Shown here in pieces: positions 1 to 8,365 of a stretch of 27,496 nt of DNA. The notes beneath the pieces are model-generated. The model was given only the letters and a program-made list of their open reading frames with translations. It had not been told where the DNA came from and did not search any database. Positions within the stretch are counted from its first letter, which is position 1, and each line of letters starts with the position of its first letter. Source of the stretch: Andalucia godoyi (taxonomy: Eukaryota > Discoba > Jakobea > Jakobida > Andaluciidae); NCBI GenBank assembly GCA_009859145.1, contig VRVR01000028.1, forward strand, positions 6,865 through 34,360, given 5' to 3'. The position numbers were made by a program, and so were the translations under genes.

Positions 1-1
1 G

Positions 2-58
2 GATCCCGAAAAGGTACCTGAACTGCCGGACAATTTTCACTTCACCTGGGTGAAGTGA
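2..58 (+). CDS. Possible 3' end of a gene entering from the left
   Basis: Reading from base 2 gives 18 codons (DPEKVPELPDNFHFTWVK) and then TGA. The frame is open to the window edge, so this could be the C-terminus of a gene starting outside. The peptide is too short to assign, and an 18-codon open frame can easily arise by chance. Its last codons coincide with a palindrome (37-58). Confidence 0.2.
   Translation, partial: DPEKVPELPDNFHFTWVK
37..58. repeat. 22-bp near-perfect palindrome
   Basis: Two 10-base arms, TCACTTCACC and GGTGAAGTGA, are exact reverse complements separated by two bases. It lies at the end of the possible partial frame above. It could be an RNA hairpin, a protein-binding palindrome or chance. 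Nothing else identifies it. Confidence 0.35.
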
Positions 59-1702
59 TTTCCCCGTGAAAGTGCAACTATCGAGAGATCTGCAGATTGC
101 GAAACGCATGTTTAATGCCCCGCCTGACAACCATGAGTGCAGTGTTTCGAAGGAGTGGTCGTGCTTGACAAGAAGAACAACCAGTCATCAGGTGCAACAC
201 GAAACTGCGGATCAGAAAAAAGCCTTAAGAAAGAGAATGCAAGTGACACTTTACTTATAATGATTTTGCGAGGCATCGTTTACTGAGCCGTTCATATGCC
301 TGATGATATCTGCAGGACGTTAGGACACTATACCGATTTGGTGCAATTGAATCAGGACATTATCGTAAAAGCACAACATTGTTCTTCTTCAGTAATGCCG
401 ACACCACGGAGTTAAAACAAACAAACAAAAAAACGACTAAATATCAAACTGGGATCGCGAAAACAAATAAAGTCGCAGGCTACAGCAACCGTCATCATCT
501 TGGGTAATATGATAAATCATTAATACATAAGATTGCGAATTCATTTCATTCCGCTTTTCGGTCAGCAGCGATATCTGTGAGTACTAATGGCGGTTCCACG
601 GCGATCCTGTGACTCCCCGGCGATCCCTGCAACAGCACGAGCAGCAGCGGCGTACTACTGTGAAATACTGTGTTCTGCCAGAACAACGGTTGTAGTTCTC
701 TAAAAAACTGAATTTAAAAAAACGTACAGATGTCCCCACACATGCCGAACGCTCTCGAGCGCGATGATACCATGGCCATTTTTGATGATCATTTCCCTGT
801 TTTACGAGTCAGTTTTTTATTTTTTTCCAAATTCTCGTTCCGGAGCGTTTGCTGGGTGTACCACGGCACCCCAGACGATCACACAAAAACCCCACTAAGT
901 AAGTCAAAGACGCGCTATTTAACGCGTATCGAAACACCAAAAACCCACGAGCCGTTTCCATTCTGGCATAGCACCAGGTACCCATATTCAACCCTAACCC
1001 ATGGGCTGCAGTACGTGAATGAATCAATTCAGCATGAATGAACGTGTGTGTTTATTGTTTACTTATGCAGTGGGATGGAAAGACGCTGCACGCCATGCAA
1101 CTGCAATGCATCTAGTGTTGACGGAGTGAAAAGAGTGTGGTGGAGTATAATAACTGGTTGACAAAATGTTTTATGTCAATCGACCGTAGTCTAGCGACCT
1201 AGCGGTCGACGATCGACACTGGTACTATCACTCTGTCAGTCCCCAGCATTACCTGAGAAAAAGTCGTCTGGCACACTTTCCTGTATTTATAAAGGAATGC
1301 CCGAGTAGCAGCTCATGTGTCAGGAATTGGAAGATGGCTTCATGCGCAGATGAAGCTGTTCGAGAAGCGTGATAATCTTGGATTGGCTGCGCCAACTGGC
1401 ATTCCCTTTCGTTTGGTAGTCTCATGAGTCCGCTCAATCTTGGACATGATACCCTCAACCAAATCTCTTGTAAGATCATGAGCTTGAAGGGTTTGAAGCG
1501 GACTGAACTGCTAAGCAGGATACAGTTTCCATTTCAGGGAATCCTATATTCATGGGATCCAGATAACGCGGTGCGTGTGCGGTATCGGACATAGTTGAAC
1601 GGAGAGTGGCGAGCGTCGTTGCGAAGTTCAATGCAAGAAACAGGATTAAATATAGCCAATAAAAAATTACATGAGAGGACGGAGGTTGAAACGGTGTGAC
1701 GT
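59..1702. other. Long stretch without a supported gene
   Basis: The longest ATG frame here is 730-1041 (+, 103 codons). It has low complexity and no recognisable motif, and I do not accept it as a gene. A short inverted repeat (TCGACCG at 1180-1186 against CGGTCGA at 1203-1209) surrounds a palindromic interior. The part near 1703 is presumably the 3' flank of the EGF-like gene. I see no tRNA, rRNA or transposon termini. Confidence 0.4.
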
Positions 1703-2332
1703 TTACACGGAAGGGTTCAGAAAACACAGAGCATGGCAACCAATCAGACCGGAGGACTCAGTGGACGCGGCATTCAAAATGTACTGGCCATTTTCAGAAC
1801 TGATAGTACACTGTCCCAAACTAGTCGCCGCTTGCACAAAAGCAAAGCAAGTCGCGGGTAAAGATACGGGAAGTACCAAGACCGCAGAACCAGTGCCTCC
1901 CACGTGGAATACCTGGATATATGTCCCCATAAACACTCGAAGCACGGCCGAGATCGCAGCCACCTCACTGGAGACAGTGGAGATATCGTTTTGCAATTCT
2001 TCTTTCAACACCGCAATCGAGGAATCCGTGTACTCTTCAGAATCGGACTTAGTTTGAGCAAACTTCTGAGGAAGGACAGAGGCAGTGCAATTCGAACGAA
2101 GGTCATAGAAGTCTTGGCAATAATCGCAAGCATCTCCTTGGAAATGTCCGCGAATATCATCATTAAAGCAAGAGCAGTACGGCAAAGGAAGAGGGCCCAA
2201 TCGAACAAGGCGCACACCGTTCTCACAGCGGAAACAGGAAGGATCCGACTGATCGCATCCTGACGCAAATGCTGTCGGTACGATGAAGATTGCTGCGCAC
2301 ACCGCAGAAAGCACCACGGTGGTAAGATGCAT
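1703..2332 (-). CDS. Secreted Cys-rich/EGF-like protein (209 aa)
   Basis: The frame starts with ATG in a CCAAATG context and ends with TAA. Residues 1-24 form a good signal peptide: hydrophobic core, small residues, cleavage near Ala-Phe-Ala-Ser. A Cys-rich segment at about 26-82 contains a laminin/EGF-like C-x-C...G-x-x-C-x-x-C pattern. It is followed by a helical stretch (about 100-135) and a C-terminal part with conserved Cys pairs ending in a Cys-x3-Cys motif (199-203). The damaged gene at 20605-21310 has the same order: signal peptide, C-x-C Cys-rich module, helix, and a C-terminus with GQY/GQW and an LC[FW] ending. The two are therefore paralogues. The protein is probably extracellular or in the secretory pathway. 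Its function is unknown; I do not recognise a named family beyond the EGF-like module. Confidence 0.7.
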   Translation of the reverse strand: MHLTTVVLSAVCAAIFIVPTAFASGCDQSDPSCFRCENGVRLVRLGPLPLPYCSCFNDDIRGHFQGDACDYCQDFYDLRSNCTASVLPQKFAQTKSDSEEYTDSSIAVLKEELQNDISTVSSEVAAISAVLRVFMGTYIQVFHVGGTGSAVLVLPVSLPATCFAFVQAATSLGQCTISSENGQYILNAASTESSGLIGCHALCFLNPSV

Positions 2333-2344
2333 TTGGTTCGGAGA

Positions 2345-2400
2345 CTGTTGGATTTGAAAAATTGAAAAACTGAATGAATGAATGAGAAGAATGAAAAGAA
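2345..2400 (-). promoter_or_regulatory. Pyrimidine-rich tract upstream of the EGF-like gene
   Basis: Read on the minus strand, this stretch is a run of C and T with ATTC repeats ending in AACAG, 12 bases before the ATG at 2332. The genes at 20605 and 24857 have the same layout: a long CT tract, then CAG, then a short leader and ATG. It could be a core-promoter or initiator element, or the 3' splice site of a leader intron. Sequence alone does not decide. Confidence 0.3.
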
Positions 2401-3351
2401 CGGGTTTTGGGCAACTATGGAATGGAAATTGTTATTTACAATATTGAGGTCTGCACGAATCCACTATGTTATGCAATCAGACCTCGGGAACTTCAAGTCC
2501 CAAAACTGTCGGATTTCTGTTTGGTCGCACAAGTGGTTGTCGAAGTGTCTTCATCCAGAGACTCACGCTTCCAGGCGGAGTCAGTTTCAAACAGCTGGCG
2601 ACTCTCCTGCTCAGATATCGTTGTTGGGGATCTTCAACTCGGATCCCTTTGCGTGAGCAGGAGCAATAACAATGGGGGCAATCTGGACAGCACACAATTA
2701 AACATTTTCGTCGTGTCTCCGTTCCACTTTTGGAGACATATTGTTCATGTGCTGGTGCAGTGATCCACAGCATGATCAGAAATTTTCTAACTCTTTTTCC
2801 CGGTTTGATGCAGTCATGCAAGTTCTGCTGTGCACAGATCCAGTACACGCGATATTACAGTTTTTTCGGTTTTCAATTTCAGCCTTTTCATGTTTTTGGA
2901 GCTCTAGAATTATTATCAATTGTTTCTTGCAATGATTGTTTGATCCGTATGGTTTGTGGATCTACAGTACAACAAGAGGATTGAATACATATTCGGGCGG
3001 TGAATGATAGTTGTACTGCAATCCATGCCTCCTTTAAGAAGCGATGCGCTATTCCTGGGCAAATCGACGGGTGGCAGCTTGAATATGACAACCGCAGTTC
3101 AATTAGAACTGTTTGCTCACAATTCTTCATAAAGTTTTCAAGTGAGTGTCCGCTCAATCGTTGTGTGTTCACATTCGGTTGCACCTGTTTCGATCGATTT
3201 GTGCCTTTAGTTAATACTGACGAAACAATGACATGTGTAAGCCGCAGATTCCGTCGATGATCCTTACACTCACCGCGTCTTCTGGTGCACAACAGACGCA
3301 CCACGATCCTTGGTGAGCCGCCGCCGAACTTTGCACGGTATCACAGACAGG
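2401..3351. other. Intergenic region between divergent genes, no supported gene
   Basis: This is the space between the EGF-like gene (-) and the COR-DUF4365 gene (+). Several frames of 80-140 codons cross it (2407-2763 +, 2477-2848 -, 2888-3304 -), but none shows a domain, and they overlap each other. I searched it for a Roc GTPase or kinase that could be the missing front half of the downstream COR protein and found none. Confidence 0.4.
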
Positions 3352-4749
3352 ATGTGCGCTGCTGGCGTGATATGGCCGCTGCAGTTTGGATCGTACTATC
3401 TGCTTCGTCCGGCGTTTATGAGCGAGTATGGACAAGCACTCGTGAAAGCAGTGACCTCGGTTTCTGACCAGCGAGGAAGCTATTTGCACCAAGATTTGCT
3501 GCGCGGTGACTTTGTTCATCGAGACGCCTTGTCTGTGCAAATCACGGATCATGAGCATCAGATGATGCTTCATGGCCTGGACCATACGTTCTCGAAGCAG
3601 ACGATTTGCATGCGAGAGGCCGTTGGAGGAAATTCAATGGTCTTGTTTTTTCCGGCACTGTGTCGCATGGAGCATCCGCCGCTGGTTCGCCATCCATCCG
3701 TGCTGGTCACCTATTCGTTTTCGGGGCCTGCGGAAGACATTTATGCAACTCTGGTGATCCGCATGCACTACACGGGCGAGTTCAAAAAGAAGGGGCTTTG
3801 GATGCGTGCTGTTGAATTTTCATCGAAGAAGAGCGATTCGAAGATTATGGGATGTAAGTTGACTCCTGGTACCGAGGAGCGAAACGGGTCGCTGAACGTG
3901 TTTTTCGATCCCCAGATTGAAATCGGCGAGATAATTCTGTTTTGCCAGTTCATTCACAATCACCTTCACCAGAAGAATGCAAAAGACGTTGTGCGAATTC
4001 GCCATTATGTCTGTGCCTGTGGATGCGCGTCAGACAATCACGTTGTTCAAAAAAGAAAGGATCGTGGATGCGACTTTGTTCGTTGTCCTGATTGCGACAA
4101 GAAGATGCCTTTTGAAGACGAGATTGAAAGGCATTTTGTGGATCCGGAGGTGGATGTGCGCGTGGCAGAGCTGAACGTTCAGACGAACTTTGCTCTGGAT
4201 AACGAGAGCAAGGAACGGGTGCTTGTGGGAGAAGTCATTGCGATGGCGTCAAATGCTGGGCAGATCTGCCGCGAGCTCACGACTTCGGATCACGGAATTG
4301 ACGTGGAAATCGAGTTCAAGAACGATGGCCATCAAGACACTGGTCAACGCTTTTATCTGCAGTTGAAATCCTGCGATTCTCACCTTTACAAGAGAGCAAA
4401 TGGCGACGAGGTGTTTCGCATCCCGAACGTCCGACACCACAAATATTGGAGCGAGTCGTCTTCGTATGTGTTTTTGGTGGTTCGATCGTCGAATGGGGAT
4501 ATTCGGTGGATGGCAATCCGCGAGCATTTGAGACAGCTGCATGCCGATCATCCCAACATCGACATTCACCAAATCATCTTTCAAGGCGAGCCGTTCAGCA
4601 TTGCATCGATTCGCCAATGGAGAGAACGAGTGCTTCATGAGGCTCAAGTACCGTGCAGACCTGCGGTTGTGAACCAGCCCACTGCCGAGGACGAGGACGA
4701 CAGTTCATCGGGCCCCTCTTCACCGGCTCCAAAGCGCAGCAAACGGTAA
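3352..4749 (+). CDS. COR (C-terminal half)-zinc ribbon-DUF4365 protein
   Basis: The first in-frame ATG is at 3352 (465 aa, TAA stop). The frame is open back to 3241 without another ATG. Residues about 15-155 resemble the second half of a COR domain (YYLLRPAFM..., then a TYSF...IRMHYT stretch). A zinc ribbon follows, with Cys 221, 223, 225, 245 and 248. Residues about 275-430 match DUF4365, a PD-(D/E)XK-like domain: HGID-x-E (D317, E321), QLK (337-339), and the family's SHLYKR and RHHKYW stretches. The same COR-ribbon-DUF4365 tail is known from bacterial Roc-COR proteins, for example in cyanobacteria. The P-loop GTPase and first half of COR are absent, so this is either a truncated gene or a trans-acting effector half. 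The C-terminus is Ser/acidic and ends in PKRSKR, a possible nuclear localisation signal. It lies between EGF-like and ISG12 genes. Confidence 0.75.
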   Translation: MCAAGVIWPLQFGSYYLLRPAFMSEYGQALVKAVTSVSDQRGSYLHQDLLRGDFVHRDALSVQITDHEHQMMLHGLDHTFSKQTICMREAVGGNSMVLFFPALCRMEHPPLVRHPSVLVTYSFSGPAEDIYATLVIRMHYTGEFKKKGLWMRAVEFSSKKSDSKIMGCKLTPGTEERNGSLNVFFDPQIEIGEIILFCQFIHNHLHQKNAKDVVRIRHYVCACGCASDNHVVQKRKDRGCDFVRCPDCDKKMPFEDEIERHFVDPEVDVRVAELNVQTNFALDNESKERVLVGEVIAMASNAGQICRELTTSDHGIDVEIEFKNDGHQDTGQRFYLQLKSCDSHLYKRANGDEVFRIPNVRHHKYWSESSSYVFLVVRSSNGDIRWMAIREHLRQLHADHPNIDIHQIIFQGEPFSIASIRQWRERVLHEAQVPCRPAVVNQPTAEDEDDSSSGPSSPAPKRSKR

Positions 4750-4990
4750 TCATACGTTCGGTAGATGGCCTCTTTCGTCAAAGTGTGAATGGTAAAGTTG
4801 CGTAACATGCAGTAATGTTGATTCTCAATTGTCCAATCGATGGTCGACGGAACTTCTGACCTTGAGTCTTGAAGTGATGGAGAAACGCCCGAATTTCTTT
4901 TGATGTTCTGTGGCATGTCACTGGACACTTTTTTTTGGGAGCACACATGTTTTTTGGATTTAGAAATAAGGAACTGTATTTGTGTGGACA

Positions 4991-5275
4991 ATGTCGAGCT
5001 GCCTGTTGAGGTTCGTGTTGGCATCGGTATCTGCGGTCGTGGTACCGATCGCGCTGTCTCCTTTGCTTTCTCTGGTTGGGTTTGGAGCAGCGGGAGTGGC
5101 TGTCGGAACTGCTGCTGCGCGCATCCAGAGTAAGTTCTACAGAGGATTGACAAGTGGAATCTTCGCGGTCCTGCAAAGCGTCGGCAGCGCTGGACTGTCC
5201 TCCTCAGCAGCGTGTCTGATTGGTCTGGCAACATTTGCTGCTACTTGGTTCATCATGTCGATGTTCGTGATGTGA
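4991..5275 (+). CDS. ISG12/IFI6-IFI27-like small hydrophobic protein (94 aa)
   Basis: ATG at 4991, TGA stop; a GTG three codons earlier is not used as a eukaryotic start. The protein is almost wholly hydrophobic, with Gly/Ala-rich helices: a first segment at about 8-32, GFGAAGVAVGTAAARIQS at about 30-47, then the hallmark LQSVGSAGLSSS at about 60-71 and a final helix. That motif closely matches the LQSxGAAGLSxS signature of animal interferon-inducible IFI6/IFI27 (ISG12) proteins, and 94 residues is within the family's usual size. Family members sit in mitochondrial or ER membranes and affect apoptosis and antiviral responses in vertebrates. Their role in protists is unknown. It begins 241 bases after the COR-DUF4365 stop on the same strand. 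The interferon link of the name cannot be transferred. Confidence 0.75.
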   Translation: MSSCLLRFVLASVSAVVVPIALSPLLSLVGFGAAGVAVGTAAARIQSKFYRGLTSGIFAVLQSVGSAGLSSSAACLIGLATFAATWFIMSMFVM

Positions 5276-5563
5276 TTTCGTCGAGATGTCACTGAAAACC
5301 CACACAGCGAAAATGGTGATGACAATGGACACGCTGGCAATTCTTGTCCTATCGCATGCATTCTAAAACAAGTCCCTCGGTTGACCCTTGTGTTCGATTT
5401 TTATTTGCACTAAAGCCATGTTCGAAAACAACAGAATCCTTTCTTTTTGCTTGTTTTTTGTTCCTTTTCTTGATTTTTGTTTGATTTTTGATTGGTTTTT
5501 TCTTCGTCATCCCGTTGACCGTTGCTCTTTGGACGACATCAACACATTCGCTGTACTACATTC
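5276..5563. other. 3' flank of ISG12 gene with T-rich tract
   Basis: The second half (about 5400-5515) is strongly T-rich and includes near-tandem copies of TTGATTTTTG. It leads directly into the large foldback at 5564-5690. No coding frame is convincing. The T-rich run may serve in 3'-end formation of the ISG12-like gene. Confidence 0.3.
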
Positions 5564-5690
5564 ATTCCGCAAGTGGCACTTCCGGAGGGACACGATCCAC
5601 GGCGACGACTCGCGTGATATGCACGCATGATCTGAAACACGCGAGTCGTCGCAATGGGTCATGCCCCTCCGGAAGTGCCACTTAGGGAAT
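5564..5690. repeat. Long imperfect inverted repeat (foldback)
   Basis: The left arm 5571-5616 and right arm 5638-5683 pair across a 21-base loop. The outer 19 bases (AAGTGGCACTTCCGGAGGG against its exact complement at 5665-5683) and the inner 15 bases (GCGACGACTCGCGTG against 5638-5652) match perfectly. The 12 bases between them match at about 7 positions. Beyond a two-base bulge, ATTCC at 5564-5568 pairs with GGAAT at 5686-5690. It sits between the 3' ends of two convergent genes. Candidates are a small foldback/MITE element, a hairpin RNA (for example a small-RNA precursor), or a two-way 3'-end signal. Confidence 0.8.
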
Positions 5691-5743
5691 ATTTGCAGTA
5701 AAGAGAGAGTGCCGACGAGCCGGAACGCAGACCAAAGCCTGGA

Positions 5744-6355
5744 TCAAGGAGCATCGACCAGAGAAACATGAATGCGCCGTTGGCGGAGCTCTTGATGAAG
5801 ATTGTGCCATTCGAAATTCTGTACTCCGGGGTCCACATGCAAGATTCCATCTGCAAACATGATATCCACATTGTGCGTGTGGTAACGTCTTTGGATTTCT
5901 TTGATCGTTTCCCCCTGGTTGCCAATGAGTCGAGGGATTTCCTGTTTCAAAATGCGAAAATGCCGTGCGTGAGCACTCCAAGCCTGCGCCGCAACCATTC
6001 GCCGATGATAATCATTGGATGACCGTGGCCGATTCCTCGGAAACGCAGTAATCACAATTGCAGTGCCGTTAGGTCGGTGTTTGATGACTCGGAACGTATG
6101 CGCATTGATGAAGCTGTTTCGTCGCGACAATTCTTCGATAGGTATACCGCGTTCGCGCGCCCGTTGGACGGCATGATGTGTGACCTTCAGAACAGAGGAT
6201 GCAATGGAAAAATTTCCAATGTACTCGTCATACCACCTTTGGATGTTCTTATTCATGTTGAATAGTGCTCTTGTCTTGGAGAATTGAGATGGTGAAAATA
6301 CACGGGAATAAACATCAACATCCACGGTGTCTCTTGGACATGCAAGGATCTCCAT
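5744..6355 (-). CDS. KH-domain protein with HAxxRxxERG module (203 aa)
   Basis: ATG at 6355. A second Met at 6256 (residue 34) aligns with the start of the paralogue at 19791, so the true start may be there. Residues about 57-107 contain THHAVQRARERGIPIEEL followed by a strand-rich VIKHRPNGTAIVITAF segment. This resembles the DUF4258-type HAxxRMxERGI fold. Residues about 136-176 look like a KH domain: RLIGNQGETIKEIQRR carries the GxxG loop (GNQG, 145-148) with the usual Ile-Gly before and Glu-Thr-Ile-Lys after. KH domains bind single-stranded RNA or DNA, so a nucleic-acid-binding role is likely. It is divergent from the neighbour at 6860 and converges on the ISG12-like gene across the foldback. 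The pairing of the two modules is not one I know. Confidence 0.65.
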   Translation of the reverse strand: MEILACPRDTVDVDVYSRVFSPSQFSKTRALFNMNKNIQRWYDEYIGNFSIASSVLKVTHHAVQRARERGIPIEELSRRNSFINAHTFRVIKHRPNGTAIVITAFPRNRPRSSNDYHRRMVAAQAWSAHARHFRILKQEIPRLIGNQGETIKEIQRRYHTHNVDIMFADGILHVDPGVQNFEWHNLHQELRQRRIHVSLVDAP

Positions 6356-6473
6356 ATCGAAGAATCACATGGCCCCCAACGCCACCTCCCCGGCACCACT
6401 CCAGCAAGCATGAAAGCAGAATCGAGAACCTCGTGGAGGTTCGCCAATCGGAAATTGCCGGGCCGGCAGCCGC

Positions 6474-6674
6474 ATGCGTGTAACCAGAATCAAAGCAGCA
6501 GCCAGAATGCCGCACCAGAAGGTTTCCATTGCTCGTGCAACATTCTCAAAGAAACTCAGAGACCTCTGGGGCTCTGAGGGTGAGGATGGGAGGCGAGCAA
6601 TTTACGAAATTTGCAATCTGGATTGGGAGTTAGCGCAGGAAGACAGCGAGGTGCTCAGGCAACGATTCGTGTAG
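6474..6674 (+). CDS. Possible small protein (66 aa), unrecognised
   Basis: An ATG frame of 66 codons lies between the divergent KH and BLES03 genes. The protein is basic at its N-terminus and has an amphipathic, Glu-rich second half (KKLRDLWGSEGEDGRR...). No family is recognised. It could be a small gene, part of the leader of the downstream gene, or chance. Confidence 0.2.
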   Translation: MRVTRIKAAARMPHQKVSIARATFSKKLRDLWGSEGEDGRRAIYEICNLDWELAQEDSEVLRQRFV

Positions 6675-6799
6675 TGTGAGACGCGAGTCGCTGTGCCGCA
6701 GGCAGTCGGGGAATTTTGCGGGACGGGGGTCACACTACAGTCAGAACATCCCAAATTTCGAGTTTTAAGGAAACGAGGACCGACATCAACAGCCTGATA

Positions 6800-6829
6800 C
6801 TTTTTTTCTTTCTTTCTTCTTTTTGCCTG
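6800..6829 (+). promoter_or_regulatory. Pyrimidine tract upstream of BLES03 gene
   Basis: A 30-base run of almost pure T and C lies about 30 bases upstream of the ATG at 6860. It is followed by a TATAAA-like string immediately before the start. Its position matches the CT tracts before other genes in this window, and it may mark the transcription start region or a leader 3' splice site. Confidence 0.25.
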
Positions 6830-6859
6830 TGCGTTTATGCACTGTTCCGATATAAAGTG

Positions 6860-7492
6860 ATGGCGATGGTAAGTAGGGAGAGCTATGAAGAGAACGTGCA
6901 GACGATTCAGGAACGGGAGAAAAAGAGGGCATGGATGAGGTACGATCCCACCTCGGACGGACCGCTGCACAATTGGCTGTCTCGGAATCGTCCAACTCAA
7001 GTGTGTGCAGACGAGGTAGCATGGATCTGCATTTCCAATCCGTTCCGGCAACAAGAAGAAAATGAGGAAGCAAGTGATCTGGGTGCAATGATCGACATGT
7101 GGAACGACTATGCCGCTCATCTTTGGAGACCCGCCGAAATGGTTGCATATGCGGACGACCTTGCCAGAGAATTCAATGTCTTGAGTGGAAAATGGATGGT
7201 TTTCTGCGATCCGACCACTGTCGACGGAGCATGGGAATCGATCTGTGTTGGTGTTTTTCAAGGATCTCTTGGATCCGCTGCCAAGGTGAGTCCTATTGGA
7301 AATCAGTCAAGGTCCGTGATTTGCGTGTACACGAGCGATTACATGGACAGAGCAGGTGTATTTCGGCTGCGAGACATCCTGCGAAGACTGGGCTTCACGG
7401 CAGGACTCGGATTCAAGCCGGATGTGTACACTCATTTGGGGATATACAGGGGAAATCCATGGAACATACGCCCAGTCCGTTACTGGGATTGA
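6860..7492 (+). CDS. BLES03/DUF1917 family protein (210 aa)
   Basis: The first in-frame ATG is at 6860; the longer open frame upstream has only non-ATG starts and reads through a pyrimidine tract. Residues about 105-205 match the BLES03 (C11orf68, DUF1917) signature: SGKWMVFCDP, then VDGAWESI, GSAAKVS, SRSVICVYTSDY, a LRRLGFT helix, and KPDVYTHLGIYRGNPWNIRP at the end. The family has an eIF4E-like fold and no firmly known biochemical role. The length is close to that expected. The N-terminal 70 residues are charged and variable. GTAAGT directly after the second Met and GTGAGT inside the conserved core look like splice donors, but the conserved domain reads straight through the second one, so neither need be used. 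It is divergent from the KH gene and convergent with the nuclease-like gene. Confidence 0.75.
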   Translation: MAMVSRESYEENVQTIQEREKKRAWMRYDPTSDGPLHNWLSRNRPTQVCADEVAWICISNPFRQQEENEEASDLGAMIDMWNDYAAHLWRPAEMVAYADDLAREFNVLSGKWMVFCDPTTVDGAWESICVGVFQGSLGSAAKVSPIGNQSRSVICVYTSDYMDRAGVFRLRDILRRLGFTAGLGFKPDVYTHLGIYRGNPWNIRPVRYWD

Positions 7493-7723
7493 TTGACCTC
7501 TCGATCGGGTTTATTGGTCAAGGAAGAACCTGACGGTCAGTGAATTCCTTTGAATTATTCGTGAACGCAAGAAACGGATAATCGGTGGTTCAATTGAGTA
7601 TGCGGTCAGAAAATGTTTACAAAGACGGAGTACTCGGTACTCGACGTCGATGACTGTTAGCAGTGCGCTCACCACCAAACGCTGCTAAAAATCCAAGGAC
7701 GTAAAGAACAGCCAGCAGAAAAC

Positions 7724-8365
7724 TTATGCGCGATAAACACGAAATTCACGAGAACTGTCTGCTTGGACCTCGCCGCTGAATCCACAGTCATATTCGTCAA
7801 ATCCCTCTTCACTCAGACCAAAACCTTGTACAGACGTGCATGGAATGCCCCTGGTGAGGCAGAACTCAAAGAATGCGTCGACATATCGAGAAACCTGGTC
7901 ACGCAGCCTCTGGCGGCTCTGTCTCCTGCGTGTGCACGCTGTTCGGCCGCTCATTGTTTCTCCTTGAATAAACTTCACTTCCACCACTGCGAATCGTCCA
8001 CCACCATCAGTGAACACCAGATCGCCTTTGCCCATGTCTGTGCGAGACTCTGCAACCTCCCATTCGTACTCGACGAGAAACGGATGGGCGATGTGAAACC
8101 GAGTCATTCGGTCCGTGGCCTGCCGCACTGTTCCGGGGATCTCGCAGTAGTTGCGAGAGACGAAGGCCTGAAGAAGCTTGAATTCGTTGTTGATGCTCCA
8201 GGTGCGCTCTCGAATGTAGGAACGCAGAACAGCGTCTCGCACTTGCGCGGATGGCTCCATGTTCTTTCTTCTGTGCGACTTGCAGGACTCAACGAGAGCG
8301 ATGCGTACAGCACAAGGTGTTGAACAAGAGATGTTGCATATTGTCGCCCTTCCGAAACGAAGCAT
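7724..8365 (-). CDS. PD-(D/E)XK nuclease-like protein (213 aa)
   Basis: ATG at 8365. A second Met at residue 36 (8260) could be the start of the folded part, leaving a basic, Cys-containing N-terminus that might be an organelle-targeting peptide. The central segment has the restriction-nuclease core: Glu-rich EYEWE (about 99-103), Gly-Asp (D115) in KGDLVFTD, a Gly turn, then VVEVK (E129, K131). This is the D...ExK spacing of the superfamily. Downstream is a basic helix (RQRLRDQVSRYVDAF) like the helix that follows the active site in these enzymes. All metal-binding residues expected for activity are present. Substrate and pathway are unknown. The nearest genes are BLES03 (convergent) and the MORN-like gene (same strand). 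I place it in the fold class, not in a named family. Confidence 0.65.
   Translation of the reverse strand: MLRFGRATICNISCSTPCAVRIALVESCKSHRRKNMEPSAQVRDAVLRSYIRERTWSINNEFKLLQAFVSRNYCEIPGTVRQATDRMTRFHIAHPFLVEYEWEVAESRTDMGKGDLVFTDGGGRFAVVEVKFIQGETMSGRTACTRRRQSRQRLRDQVSRYVDAFFEFCLTRGIPCTSVQGFGLSEEGFDEYDCGFSGEVQADSSREFRVYRA

Noticed and set aside
730-1041. 103-codon ATG frame
   Set aside because: No motif, biased composition, and overlapped by a frame of similar quality on the other strand.
1180-1209. Short inverted repeat with 7-base arms
   Set aside because: Arms this short in an intergenic region are expected by chance; nothing nearby gives it meaning.
4644-5234. 196-codon minus-strand frame
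   Set aside because: It lies opposite the conserved ISG12-like gene and the end of the COR-DUF4365 gene; its composition is low-complexity and no domain is visible.
6602-7261. 219-codon minus-strand frame
   Set aside because: Antisense to the BLES03/DUF1917 gene, whose plus-strand signature is clear.
7763-8323. 186-codon plus-strand frame
   Set aside because: Antisense to the PD-(D/E)XK gene, which has the ordered catalytic pattern; no domain on the plus strand.
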